A stretch of 57,809 bases of DNA, taken from Pseudomonadota bacterium. Lineage in GTDB: Bacteria; Desulfobacterota; Desulfovibrionia; Desulfovibrionales; Desulfovibrionaceae. The notes under the pieces were generated by a model. The model ran no database searches. It was not told the DNA's origin and saw only the letters and a program-made list of their open reading frames with translations. The translations under genes were made by a program, and so were the position numbers. Position 1 is the stretch's first letter; each line of letters begins with the position of its first letter. The stretch covers positions 1-57,809 of the forward strand of contig JAEZYD010000059.1 of the NCBI GenBank assembly GCA_023419375.1. Reading direction: 5' to 3'. Positions 25,074 through 33,349 of this stretch are shown here, one piece after another.

Positions 25074-26015
25074 ATGACACAAGCCGTTTTGCTCTTTCCC
25101 GGCCAGGGCTCGCAAGAGTCGGGCATGGGCCGCGATCTGGCCGAGGCTTCTTCTGACGCCATGAACCTCTGGAAGCAGGCCGAGCGCATCAGTGGTCTGC
25201 CCCTGCGCGAAATTTACTGGGAAGGCGATGATGCCGCCATGAGCGACACCCGCGCCCTTCAGCCTGCCCTCACAGTGGTGAACCTGAACCTCTGGAGCGC
25301 AGTTGCCGCGCGCGCCAACGTGTGCGGCGCAGCCGGGCACAGCCTTGGCGAGTTCAGCGCCATGGCCGCCGCTGGCGTGCTTTCTGCCGAGAGCGCCCTT
25401 GAGCTTACGGCCCTGCGCGGCCGCCTCATGGCCGAGGCCGATCCCGACGGCAAGGGCGGCATGGCCGCGCTGCTCAAGCTGGATCAGCCCGCCATTGAAG
25501 AAATTGTGGCCGAAACCGTTGCCCAGTGCGGCGAGCTTTTGCTGGTGGCCAACTACAACACCCCCGGCCAGCTTGTTATCAGCGGGGCCAAGGCCGCCGT
25601 GGCCCTGGCCTGCCAGAAGGCCAAGGAACGCAAGGGCCGTGGCCTTGAACTCAAGGTCAGCGGCGCGTTCCACAGCCCCATGATGGCCGAGGCCAACAAG
25701 GAGCTCACCCCCCTGCTGCGCAAGGCCGTGTGGAGCAAGCCCAAATTCCCCGTATACTGCAATGCCCATGGCAAGGCCGTGACAGATGGCGAAAGCGCCC
25801 GCGAAAGCCTGCTTGTGCAGATGACGTCCTCCGTGCAGTGGATAGACACGGTGCGCAACCAGTATGCCGACGGCGCGCGCCGCTGGCTGGAGCTTGGCCC
25901 CAAGGCCGTGCTCGGCAAGATGGTGGCCCCCTGCCTTGCAGGAACCGCCACGGCGGAAGAGCTTGCCATTGAGCTCGTCAACAATGCCGAAACAGCGGCG
26001 GCCTTTGCGGGATAG
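25074..26015 (+). CDS. fabD: Malonyl-CoA:ACP transacylase
   Basis: 313 residues, standard length. It loads malonyl groups onto acyl carrier protein for fatty acid synthesis. The substrate loop LFPGQGSQ is at the N-terminus, the nucleophile is in GHSLGEFSA (Ser near residue 89) and the catalytic His is in GAFHSPMM (near residue 200). GGAGG precedes the ATG. It stands apart from other fab genes here. Confidence 0.95.
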   Translation: MTQAVLLFPGQGSQESGMGRDLAEASSDAMNLWKQAERISGLPLREIYWEGDDAAMSDTRALQPALTVVNLNLWSAVAARANVCGAAGHSLGEFSAMAAAGVLSAESALELTALRGRLMAEADPDGKGGMAALLKLDQPAIEEIVAETVAQCGELLLVANYNTPGQLVISGAKAAVALACQKAKERKGRGLELKVSGAFHSPMMAEANKELTPLLRKAVWSKPKFPVYCNAHGKAVTDGESARESLLVQMTSSVQWIDTVRNQYADGARRWLELGPKAVLGKMVAPCLAGTATAEELAIELVNNAETAAAFAG

Positions 26016-26021
26016 ATTTTT

Positions 26022-26057
26022 GCGGAGGATGGCCTTTCATGCGGAAGGCCTCCCCGC
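26022..26057. other. Hairpin between fabD and argS
   Basis: GCGG...GGCCTT and AAGGCC...CCGC form an interrupted stem around TCATGCGG, starting 7 bases after the fabD stop. It has no strong T run, so it is a weak terminator at best, or a structure in the argS leader. Confidence 0.4.
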
Positions 26058-26206
26058 CTTGCCTGAAACATTTTCTTCATGCGCCTCCGTGCGGTACTGC
26101 CGCAACCGGCCTGCGCATGAACCTGAAACGGGGTTCCCGGCGGCAGTGCCCCGGGCCGCCCGAGGCGTAAAGCCGCAACCGTTGCACAATAAAGGACACC
26201 AGCACT

Positions 26207-27862
26207 ATGCGCGCCATTGACACCCTGCGCACGGCCCTCAAGGCCATCATTGAAGAAGAAGGCCTTGCCTGGCCCGTCAAAACCGTTATTGAACCGCCCC
26301 GCGATCCCAAGCACGGCGATCTTTCCGTCAACTCCGCCATGCTGCTTGCCAAGGAAGCCAAGGCCAACCCTCGCGAGCTGGCGCAGAAATTCGCCCAGAA
26401 GCTCGTGGAGCGTTGCCCCGAGGTGTCCCATGCCGAAGCCGCCGGCCCCGGATTCTGCAACGTGACCTTCACGCAGGATTTCTGGCGCGCCACCGTGGCC
26501 GACATTGAAGCCGCAGGCAAGGAATACGGCAAGAGCACGGGCGGCGCAGGCAAAAAGGTGCTGCTGGAATATGTTTCCGCCAATCCCACTGGCCCCCTGC
26601 ATGTGGGCCACGGGCGCGGCGCTGCCGTGGGCGACAGCCTTGCCCGCCTGCTGCGCGTGGCTGGTTATGACGTAAACACCGAGTATTACATCAACGATGC
26701 CGGTCGTCAGATGCGCCTGCTCGGCCTTTCCGTGTGGCTGCGCGCCAAGGAACTGGCCGGAAAGCCCGTTACCTGGCCAGAAGACTACTACAAGGGCGAC
26801 TACATCATCGACATCGCCCGCGAAATGCTGGATGCCAACCCCGCCCTCGTGGAACTGCCCGACGCCGAAGGCCAGGACGTGTGCTACGACAAGGCCATGA
26901 ACGATATTCTGAACGGCATCAAGGACGACCTCAACGAATTCCGCGTGGAGCACCAGCGCTGGTTCTCTGAAAAAACCCTTGTGGAAGGCGGGGCCGTTGC
27001 CGCGGCTTTTGACGCGCTTGATTCCGCCGGGTATACGTATGAGAAAGACAATGCCTACTGGTTTGCCACCGAGAATCTGGGCGACGACAAAAACCGCGTG
27101 CTGCGCAAGTCGGACGGCAGCCTGACCTACTTTGCCTCCGACATCGCCTATCATCACGACAAGTTCCAGCGCGGCTACGACTGGCTCATTGATATCTGGG
27201 GCGCGGATCACCACGGCTACATCCCCCGCATGCGCGCGGCCATCACGGCCATGGGCAAAACGCAGGACAGCTTTGACGTGGTGCTCATCCAGCTGGTGAA
27301 CCTGCTGCGCGAGGGCCAGCCCGTGAGCATGTCCACCCGCGCGGGCACCTTTGAAACCCTGGCCGACGTCATCAAGGAAGTGGGCGTTGACGCGGCGCGC
27401 TTTATGTTTCTTTCGCGCAAGAGCGACAGCCCGCTGGACTTTGACCTCGAGCTTGCCAAGCAGCGCAGCCTCGACAACCCGGTGTACTATGTGCAGTACG
27501 CCCACGCGCGCATCTGCGCCGTGCTGCGCCGGGCTGAAGAACGCGGCTTCGTGCTGCCCGCCAAGGCCGATGCGGAGCTGCTGCACGGGCTGGACACGCC
27601 CGAAGACATGGCCCTGCTGCGCAAGGCCGCCACGTTTGAAGACATGCTGGCCTCCGCCGCCAAATCGCTTGGCGTGCACCACGTGAGCACCTACCTCACG
27701 GAACTGGCCGGGCAGCTGCACAGCTACTATGCCAAGCATCAGGTGCTGCTGGCCGATGACGCGCCCCGCACCCTGGCCCGCCTTGCCCTGCTGCGTTCCA
27801 TCGGTCAGGTGCTGCGCAATGGCCTGGACGTGCTTGGCGTGAGCGCCCCGGAAAGCATGTAG
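26207..27862 (+). CDS. argS: Arginyl-tRNA synthetase
   Basis: 551 residues, normal for the enzyme. The class I signature HVGHGRGAAVGD (HIGH equivalent) follows VSANPTGPL near residues 120-140. The N-terminal Add-1 domain, the later VSMSTRAG segment and the C-terminal anticodon-binding helical domain (ending VLGVSAPESM) are all present. It charges tRNA-Arg. A possible GGGGG-CA-CCCCC hairpin lies at 27922-27934 beyond the stop, without a T run. Confidence 0.96.
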   Translation: MRAIDTLRTALKAIIEEEGLAWPVKTVIEPPRDPKHGDLSVNSAMLLAKEAKANPRELAQKFAQKLVERCPEVSHAEAAGPGFCNVTFTQDFWRATVADIEAAGKEYGKSTGGAGKKVLLEYVSANPTGPLHVGHGRGAAVGDSLARLLRVAGYDVNTEYYINDAGRQMRLLGLSVWLRAKELAGKPVTWPEDYYKGDYIIDIAREMLDANPALVELPDAEGQDVCYDKAMNDILNGIKDDLNEFRVEHQRWFSEKTLVEGGAVAAAFDALDSAGYTYEKDNAYWFATENLGDDKNRVLRKSDGSLTYFASDIAYHHDKFQRGYDWLIDIWGADHHGYIPRMRAAITAMGKTQDSFDVVLIQLVNLLREGQPVSMSTRAGTFETLADVIKEVGVDAARFMFLSRKSDSPLDFDLELAKQRSLDNPVYYVQYAHARICAVLRRAEERGFVLPAKADAELLHGLDTPEDMALLRKAATFEDMLASAAKSLGVHHVSTYLTELAGQLHSYYAKHQVLLADDAPRTLARLALLRSIGQVLRNGLDVLGVSAPESM

Positions 27863-28005
27863 CCTTTACGTGAACTGATTTTGAACTGTTCTCAAACGGA
27901 AACAGCGCCGGATCATACCTGCGGGGGCACCCCCACAGAATCATCCCAGCTGTTTGCATAAACGTCGAATATTCGGCGTGCGACAAATCTGCTCTGTGCC
28001 TGTTG

Positions 28006-28075
28006 CCGTTAAGGCGCGTTATGGACGAGGCCTTGCGTGTGCTCTGCCTGCCCCGGACAAGATGCGCCTTAACGG
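28006..28075. other. 12-bp perfect inverted repeat in the leader of the SPOR gene
   Basis: CCGTTAAGGCGC at 28006-28017 and GCGCCTTAACGG at 28064-28075 are perfect inverted copies with 46 bases between. They lie 40 bases upstream of the SPOR-domain gene. They could form an RNA stem or a pair of protein sites. No other gene is seen in 27863-28116. Confidence 0.7.
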
Positions 28076-28116
28076 TTAAAACAGCCCCGCAGATTACGCA
28101 CGACGGAGGATACTGA

Positions 28117-28980
28117 ATGGCCGCCCCCTTACGTAAACCCCGCAAATCCGTTGTTTCCCAGCCTTCGGGCGAGAAACGCCGCTTTGTCATCCGCCTTTCG
28201 GGGCCAATGCTTGCACTGCTGGGCGCAATCCTCGCGGTTGCCGTGGGCTGGTCATTTTTCATGGGATTCATGGTCGGGCGCGGGCAAAATCCTGAAACGC
28301 GCGTGGAGCAGATGACCAGCATGATCTCCAAGGACGCGCCCAAGGCCAAGCCTGGCCCGGATGCCTCCGCGCCTGACGCGGCAGCCCCGGCGGCACAGGC
28401 CGAAACCGCCGATGCCCAGAATCCGGCCCCCGGCGCTGAGGAAAATCAGGCTACGCCCGCAGGCGCACCCCAACCCGGCAAACCGGGGCAGGATCAAAAG
28501 GGGCAGAAAGCAGCCGCCCAACCGCCGCAGGGCAAACAGGGCCAGCAATCCCCGCAGGGGGCCTATCCCTTTGCGCAGCCTTCGGGCAACAGTCTGGCGG
28601 CCTGGGGCATCAAGCCCGGCGCCAATCAGAATGCTCAGGGCCAGGGTGGGCAAACAGGCGCGCAGGCCAACGCCCAAAGCGGAGCGCAGGCCGCAAAGCC
28701 AGCCCCTGCCAAGACAGGCCCGCAGTTTGATTATGTGTATCAGGTGGCCGCATTCAAATCTGACGAAGACGCGGACAAGCTGCGCACACGCCTGGAAGGC
28801 AAGGGCCTGCGCACACGCACCCAGAAAAACGGCAAGCTTGTGCTGGTTATGGTCAGCATTCGCGGCACGGAAGACGATGCCTTCAACCTGCGTGAAGACC
28901 TGCGTCACATGAGGCTGGGCGTTCCCATTCAGGTTTCGCAAAAACCTGTTTCAAGCAAACCGCAAAAATCAGGGCGGTGA
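28117..28980 (+). CDS. SPOR domain membrane protein
   Basis: 287 residues. A basic cytoplasmic head is followed by one membrane segment (residues ~29-53), a long Pro/Ala/Gln/Gly-rich periplasmic linker, and a C-terminal SPOR domain (~205-280, FDYVYQVAAFKSDEDADKL onward). SPOR domains bind glycan strands lacking stem peptides at the division septum, so a role in cell division, as for FtsN/DedD, is likely. GGAGG precedes the ATG. It is the first gene of a run with mlaE and ruvC. Confidence 0.85.
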   Translation: MAAPLRKPRKSVVSQPSGEKRRFVIRLSGPMLALLGAILAVAVGWSFFMGFMVGRGQNPETRVEQMTSMISKDAPKAKPGPDASAPDAAAPAAQAETADAQNPAPGAEENQATPAGAPQPGKPGQDQKGQKAAAQPPQGKQGQQSPQGAYPFAQPSGNSLAAWGIKPGANQNAQGQGGQTGAQANAQSGAQAAKPAPAKTGPQFDYVYQVAAFKSDEDADKLRTRLEGKGLRTRTQKNGKLVLVMVSIRGTEDDAFNLREDLRHMRLGVPIQVSQKPVSSKPQKSGR

Positions 28981-28988
28981 GGCAAACC

Positions 28989-29792
28989 ATGACCGCAACC
29001 GAAACTTTCGGCGATTTCCTGCGCAAGATAGGCCGCCCCTGCCTGAACGGCATAGACGCTCTTGGCAACACGGCCCTGTTCATGCTTGAAGGGCTGGCCC
29101 AGATATTTGCCAGCGCCAAGATTTTTCCGCGCACCATGCAACAGCTCTTTGTCATCGGCTCCAAGTCGCTCTTTCTTATCATGCTGATCGGCGTGTTCTG
29201 CGGCATGGTGCTGGGGCTTCAGGGCTACTACACCCTGGTGAAGTTCGGCTCGGTGGGCATGCTTGGCTCTGCCGTGTCGCTGACGCTCATCCGCGAGCTT
29301 GGGCCGGTGCTCACGGCCATCATGCTCACAGGCCGCGCCGGTTCTTCCATGACGGCGGAAATCGGCGTCATGCGCATTACCGACCAGATCGACGCTCTGG
29401 ACGTCATGGACATCAATTCCATGGGCTATCTGGTCAGCCCGCGCCTGCTGGCCTCGCTCATCGCCTTCCCTCTGTTGACGGCGGTGTTCGACGTTATCGG
29501 CATCATCGGCGGGTATCTCACGGGCGTGCTCATGCTTGGCATCAACGAGGGCGCGTATTTTTACCGCATCACAAGCTCTGTGACGGCAACGGACGTGAAC
29601 GGCGGTTTCATCAAGGCCGTGCTCTTTGGCCTGCTTGTGACCACCATCTGCTGCCGCCAGGGCTATTACACTAACAAGAGGCGCGACAGCGTTGGCCCGG
29701 AGGCCGTGGGCAACGCCACCACCTCCGCCGTGGTTATTTCCTGCGTGCTGATTCTCGCGGCTGACTACATTGTTACCTCATTCTTGCTGTAA
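28989..29792 (+). CDS. MlaE family ABC permease
   Basis: 267 residues with five to six membrane segments. LIRELGPVLTAIMLTGRAGSS and ITDQIDALDVM are the MlaE/YrbE signature. In other bacteria MlaE is the inner-membrane permease that moves phospholipids between membranes with MlaF ATPase and MlaD. Neither partner gene is next to it here. ATG at 28989 has GAGG 6 bases upstream; a GTG overlapping the previous stop is the alternative start. Confidence 0.88.
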   Translation: MTATETFGDFLRKIGRPCLNGIDALGNTALFMLEGLAQIFASAKIFPRTMQQLFVIGSKSLFLIMLIGVFCGMVLGLQGYYTLVKFGSVGMLGSAVSLTLIRELGPVLTAIMLTGRAGSSMTAEIGVMRITDQIDALDVMDINSMGYLVSPRLLASLIAFPLLTAVFDVIGIIGGYLTGVLMLGINEGAYFYRITSSVTATDVNGGFIKAVLFGLLVTTICCRQGYYTNKRRDSVGPEAVGNATTSAVVISCVLILAADYIVTSFLL

Positions 29793-29798
29793 CAGGCC

Positions 29799-30302
29799 AT
29801 GCAGTCTGTAACAGTCATCGGCATCGACCCCGGCTCCCAGCGCACGGGCTGGGGCGTGGTGCGCGAAGTTTCGGGCGTGTTGCAACTGGTGGACTGCGGC
29901 GTTGTGCGCACCGCCTCGGCGGGAAAGGAATTTTCTGACCGCCTCGCCCGCATCTACCATGAGCTTTCAGGGGTTCTGGCCCGCCTCAAGCCGGAAGAAG
30001 CCGCCATTGAGCAGGTTTTTACCGCCAAGAACGCGGCTTCAGCCCTCAAGCTTGGTCAGGCGCGGGGCGTTGCCGTGGCCGCCTGCGCGGCTCACGGCCT
30101 CACCATCAGCGATTACGAACCAACCCTTGTCAAAAAATCCCTCGTGGGCACGGGCCGGGCAGAGAAGGAGCAGGTGGCCTTTATGGTGCAGCGCCTGCTC
30201 AACGTCAAAAACGCCAACTGGGCGCTGGATACTTCCGACGCGCTGGCTGTGGCCGTATGCCATCTGACCGTGCGCCGTTTTGCCGCTCTGGCGGGCAAGT
30301 AG
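29799..30302 (+). CDS. ruvC: Holliday junction resolvase RuvC
   Basis: 167 residues. It is a dimeric endonuclease that resolves Holliday junctions with RuvAB. The catalytic acidic residues are visible in IGIDPGSQRTGWG, AAIEQVF, and DTSDALAVAVCH. It begins 6 bases after the mlaE stop, so the two are co-transcribed. ruvA and ruvB are not in the window. Confidence 0.94.
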   Translation: MQSVTVIGIDPGSQRTGWGVVREVSGVLQLVDCGVVRTASAGKEFSDRLARIYHELSGVLARLKPEEAAIEQVFTAKNAASALKLGQARGVAVAACAAHGLTISDYEPTLVKKSLVGTGRAEKEQVAFMVQRLLNVKNANWALDTSDALAVAVCHLTVRRFAALAGK

Positions 30303-30377
30303 CGTCTGCCAAAGCCGCATCTCAGCATCTTTCCCTACCCGCCCGATTTTCTGTTGCCCCACGCCGGGGCCTGCCAA

Positions 30378-30977
30378 TTACGCGGCGGGGTATTCCGCCA
30401 TGTGCGGAACTACGGCCTTGCCCAGCCAGTCTATGGCCCGGCCCAGATGCCGCATGTTTTCCATGGCAAAGGCGTCCTTTGCCGCTTCCCCCTCCGCATG
30501 GCCGAAGCCCACGTTCCAGTAGGTCGAACCTGGGACCAGCATCCTGGACATCAAAAACATGTGGTTGATGCTGTCATAGGCGTGGGTTGCCCCGGCCCGA
30601 CCGGCAGCCACCACTGCCGCGCCAATCTTGCCCTGAAATAACCCGCCGTTCACATAGGCCACGTACCCTGCGCGGTCTACCAGCGCTTTCAGTTCCGCAG
30701 ACATATCCGTGAAATAACAGGGCGTACCCAGGATCATGGCGTCCGCTGCCAGCATTTTTTGCAACAGCTCGTTGAGCATGTCGTTGTCAAAAACGCAGCG
30801 GCCGTTTTTCAACTCCGCGCATTTGCCGCAGCCGCGACAGCCCTGAATCTTCTTGCCGCCCAACTGCACACTTTCCACGTCCCAACCAGCCTCGCGCAAG
30901 GGCGCAAGCGCTTCATGCAGCAAAAGAGCCGTATTGCCGTTTTTTCTGGGGCTTCCGTTGATGGCCAGTACTTTCAT
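30378..30977 (-). CDS. NADPH-dependent FMN reductase / iron-sulfur flavoprotein-like
   Basis: 199 residues, flavodoxin fold. The phosphate-binding loop GSPRKNGNT is at the N-terminus. CRGCGKCAELKNGRC is a compact cysteine motif seen in flavoproteins that carry an Fe-S cluster. GTPCYFTDMSAELKALVDR is the usual second flavin contact. AGGAG lies 7 bases before ATG 30977. It is divergent from the HxlR regulator, which probably controls it. Substrate unknown; a redox stress role is likely. Confidence 0.85.
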   Translation of the reverse strand: MKVLAINGSPRKNGNTALLLHEALAPLREAGWDVESVQLGGKKIQGCRGCGKCAELKNGRCVFDNDMLNELLQKMLAADAMILGTPCYFTDMSAELKALVDRAGYVAYVNGGLFQGKIGAAVVAAGRAGATHAYDSINHMFLMSRMLVPGSTYWNVGFGHAEGEAAKDAFAMENMRHLGRAIDWLGKAVVPHMAEYPAA

Positions 30978-31031
30978 AATATTTCTCCTGAGTGCCAGAT
31001 TTGCCCCCATACTATGCCTAATCTGCAAAAG

Positions 31032-31085
31032 TTGAAGTACTGACAAAAAATTCATATAATGACGTAAATAATAGGTACTGACAAA
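31032..31085. promoter_or_regulatory. hxlR promoter with direct-repeat operator candidates
   Basis: TTGAAG (31032-31037) and TATAAT (31055-31060) are 17 bases apart, pointing to hxlR. GTACTGACAAA occurs twice, at 31037-31047 and 31075-31085, 38 bases apart, one inside the promoter and one downstream of it. This is the expected layout for repression of the divergent pair by HxlR. Confidence 0.6.
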
Positions 31086-31111
31086 TAGTATAGTTTAGAA
31101 CAGGAAACCGT

Positions 31112-31507
31112 ATGGATACTCCCGACAATTGCCCGCCAGTGCAAGGTAATTACCGCTGCCACTTTGAACTGACCTTGCAGCTCATTGGCGGCAAGTGGAA
31201 GCTGCTGGTTATCTATTTTCTTTCGTTGCAGGAAGTTATCCGTTTCAGCCAGTTGCGGCGATCCCTGCCGGAGATCAGCGAGCGCATGTTGGTGCGCCAG
31301 TTGCGCGAACTGGAGGAAGACGGCCTTGTGCACCGCAAGGTCTACGGCACGGTGCCGCCGCGCGTGGATTATTCGCTCACGCCGCTGGGCGTGTCGCTTG
31401 TGCCCATCATGGAATCGCTGAAGACCTGGGGCTACGCGTATGAAAAAAGCCGCGGCCCGGCTGAGCCTGACCACGGCGACGCCAAGAGCGCTGGCTCCGA
31501 GCTATAA
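31112..31507 (+). CDS. HxlR family transcriptional regulator
   Basis: 131 residues. CHFELTLQLIGGKWKLLVIYFL and RMLVRQLRELEEDGLVHRKVYG are the family's winged-helix signature, ending with a typical TPLGVSLVPIMESLKTWG. The family often senses electrophiles or thiol stress through a Cys near the N-terminus; here Cys7 and Cys16 are candidates. It is divergent from the flavodoxin-fold reductase gene, which is the probable target. Confidence 0.9.
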   Translation: MDTPDNCPPVQGNYRCHFELTLQLIGGKWKLLVIYFLSLQEVIRFSQLRRSLPEISERMLVRQLRELEEDGLVHRKVYGTVPPRVDYSLTPLGVSLVPIMESLKTWGYAYEKSRGPAEPDHGDAKSAGSEL

Positions 31508-31536
31508 AAAAACGGAGGGCTCAACGAACCCTCCGT
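31506..31536 (-). terminator. Terminator of the cyclophilin gene
   Basis: On the minus strand ACGGAGGG pairs with CCCTCCGT and a run of T follows. It starts about 45 bases beyond the cyclophilin stop and touches the hxlR stop codon. Confidence 0.82.
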
Positions 31537-31581
31537 CTGCACACGGGCGGCTGCGCCGCCGCGTGATCATTTTTTTGCGGT

Positions 31582-32178
31582 CTATTCCACGATCACGGCC
31601 TTCTTGATAATCACGTTTTCCATGGGCACGTCGTCGTAGTAACCCTTTTTGCCGGTCTGCACGGCGGCGATTTTGTCCACCACTTCCTGGCCCTTGATGA
31701 CCTTGCCAAACACGGCATAGCCCCAGCCCTGCGGCGTCTGGCTCTTGAAGTCGAGGAAGTCGTTATCCTTGGTGTTGATAAAGAACTGCGCAGACGCCGA
31801 ATGCGGCTCGCTGGTACGGGCCATGGCGATGGTGTACTTTTTGTTCTTGAGGCCGTTGTCCGCTTCGTTGCGGATGGAGGCGCGGGCAGACTTCTGCTTC
31901 AGGTCGGGGGTAAAGCCGCCGCCCTGGATCATGAAATTTTTGATAACGCGGTGAAACACCGTACCGTCATAAAAACCGGATTTGACGTACTGCACAAAGT
32001 TGGCCGTACTGATGGGCGCTTTGCGGGCATCAAGGCGCACCACGATGTCGCCAAGGCTGGTTTCAAGCTTCACAGCCGGATCAGGATCAGCAGCCTGCGC
32101 CTGCCCTGCCAGAGCAAGCATGCCGCCGAGGCAAAGAGTCAGCGTAACAGCACGAAAAAAAACACGAAATGATTTCAT
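31582..32178 (-). CDS. Periplasmic cyclophilin-type peptidyl-prolyl isomerase
   Basis: 198 residues. A signal peptide (residues 1 to ~29, ending GQAQAA) precedes a cyclophilin domain with GFYDGTVFHRVIKNFMIQGG, then SASAQFFINTKDND. It speeds cis/trans proline isomerisation during folding of exported proteins. GGAG precedes the ATG. Single-gene unit with its own terminator. Confidence 0.92.
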   Translation of the reverse strand: MKSFRVFFRAVTLTLCLGGMLALAGQAQAADPDPAVKLETSLGDIVVRLDARKAPISTANFVQYVKSGFYDGTVFHRVIKNFMIQGGGFTPDLKQKSARASIRNEADNGLKNKKYTIAMARTSEPHSASAQFFINTKDNDFLDFKSQTPQGWGYAVFGKVIKGQEVVDKIAAVQTGKKGYYDDVPMENVIIKKAVIVE

Positions 32179-32320
32179 GGATTACTCCTCTCAATATGAT
32201 GTGCCGGGTCTGCCCCGGCAGGCCGCAAGGTAGCACGCTGCCGTACACGCAGCAAGCACGGCTGACCAGGCGGCAGCAGACCGGAATGTTTCAGGACGGA
32301 TGCGTTGGGCCGGAATGTGT

Positions 32321-32350
32321 CGGGCCAGACTACACCGGGCCAGACTACAC
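32321..32350. repeat. Two tandem copies of a 15-base unit
   Basis: CGGGCCAGACTACAC is repeated directly end to end and is followed by CGGGCAC, the start of a third copy. It lies in the 376-base gap between the cyclophilin gene and the Bax-inhibitor gene. An open frame crosses it but has low complexity and no family character. Confidence 0.85.
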
Positions 32351-32423
32351 CGGGCACAAGGCAGTTGCCCCCTCCAGCACCATCTTGCGCAGCCGCCAGC
32401 GCCGAACTTTCCCCTTCCGGCCC

Positions 32424-32452
32424 TTGCTAAATGCCGCTGCCGTTATTATACT
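32424..32452 (+). promoter_or_regulatory. Promoter of the Bax-inhibitor-1 family gene
   Basis: TTGCTA and TATACT are separated by exactly 17 bases, about 100 bases upstream of the start at 32555. Good match to the sigma-70 pattern. Confidence 0.6.
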
Positions 32453-32554
32453 TGTTGGCAGAAGACAATCTTCAAGCCCGCCCGACGGCACTGCGGCACG
32501 GAGCCGTAGCCGCCGAACGGACTGAGCGCCTTCAACTGCTTTTCGGAGGATATA

Positions 32555-33259
32555 ATGTCATACAGCCGCAGTGTTGCTCAAAGCTCCGCTACCAGCGTTG
32601 CTTCCCTTTACATGCGTCAGGTTTATCAGTGGATGACAGCCGGTCTGGCGGTAACCACAGTTGTGGCCTACGCCGTTGCCAGTTCGCCTGCCGTGCAGGC
32701 GGCCATTTTTGGCAACACCATTGTGCTTATTCTCATGCTGGTGGCCCAGTTCGGTCTTGTTATCGCCCTTTCGGCGGCGGTTCACAAAATGTCCGGCGGC
32801 ACGGCCACGGGTCTGTTCCTGTTGTATTCCGCCGTTACGGGCGCAACGCTTTCGTCCATCTTTGTGGTCTACCCCATTGCGTCCATTGCCAACGCTTTTC
32901 TGGTAACCACCGGCACCTTCCTTGCCATGTCGGTCTACGGCACTGTCACCAAGCGCGACCTCACGTCCATGGGCAGCTTTTTGTTCATGGGCCTCATAGG
33001 CATCATCATTGCCTCGCTGGTGAACATCTTCCTCAAGAGCAGCATGATGGACTTCATCATCAGTTGCCTTGGCGTGCTTATCTTCACCGGCCTGACCGCC
33101 TATGACACGCAGAAGCTGCGCCAGTTCGGCGAAAACGCCCCCATGGAAGACGGCACCGCCGTGCGCCGCGGCGCCATCCTTGGCGCGCTGACGCTCTACC
33201 TCGACTTCATCAACCTTTTCCTCATGATGCTGCGCCTGTTCGGCGGCAACCGCGAGTGA
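32555..33259 (+). CDS. Bax inhibitor-1 / YccA family membrane protein
   Basis: 234 residues with about seven membrane segments. MRQVYQWMTAGLAVTTVVAY near the N-terminus and GLTAYDTQKLRQ near residue 185 are family signatures. Bacterial members interact with FtsH or act as pH-sensitive calcium leak channels; which applies here is unknown. GGAGG precedes the ATG. Single gene with its own promoter. Confidence 0.9.
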   Translation: MSYSRSVAQSSATSVASLYMRQVYQWMTAGLAVTTVVAYAVASSPAVQAAIFGNTIVLILMLVAQFGLVIALSAAVHKMSGGTATGLFLLYSAVTGATLSSIFVVYPIASIANAFLVTTGTFLAMSVYGTVTKRDLTSMGSFLFMGLIGIIIASLVNIFLKSSMMDFIISCLGVLIFTGLTAYDTQKLRQFGENAPMEDGTAVRRGAILGALTLYLDFINLFLMMLRLFGGNRE

Positions 33260-33349
33260 TGCGGCACTGCGCCAACGCAGCCTGAAATTTGAGCGATCGG
33301 GGGCGAAAGGCCAGGCCTTTTGCCCCCTTCTTTCGCACTACGGAACCCT

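Noticed and set aside
25553..27739. 728-codon minus-strand frame opposite fabD and argS
   Set aside because: It crosses two essential genes and their intergenic gap and has a His/Gly/Val-rich translation typical of antisense frames.
32169..32525. 118-codon frame with a short GPDYTGPDYTG repeat
   Set aside because: The repeat comes from the 15-base tandem DNA repeat. It has no family character and overlaps the promoter of the next gene.
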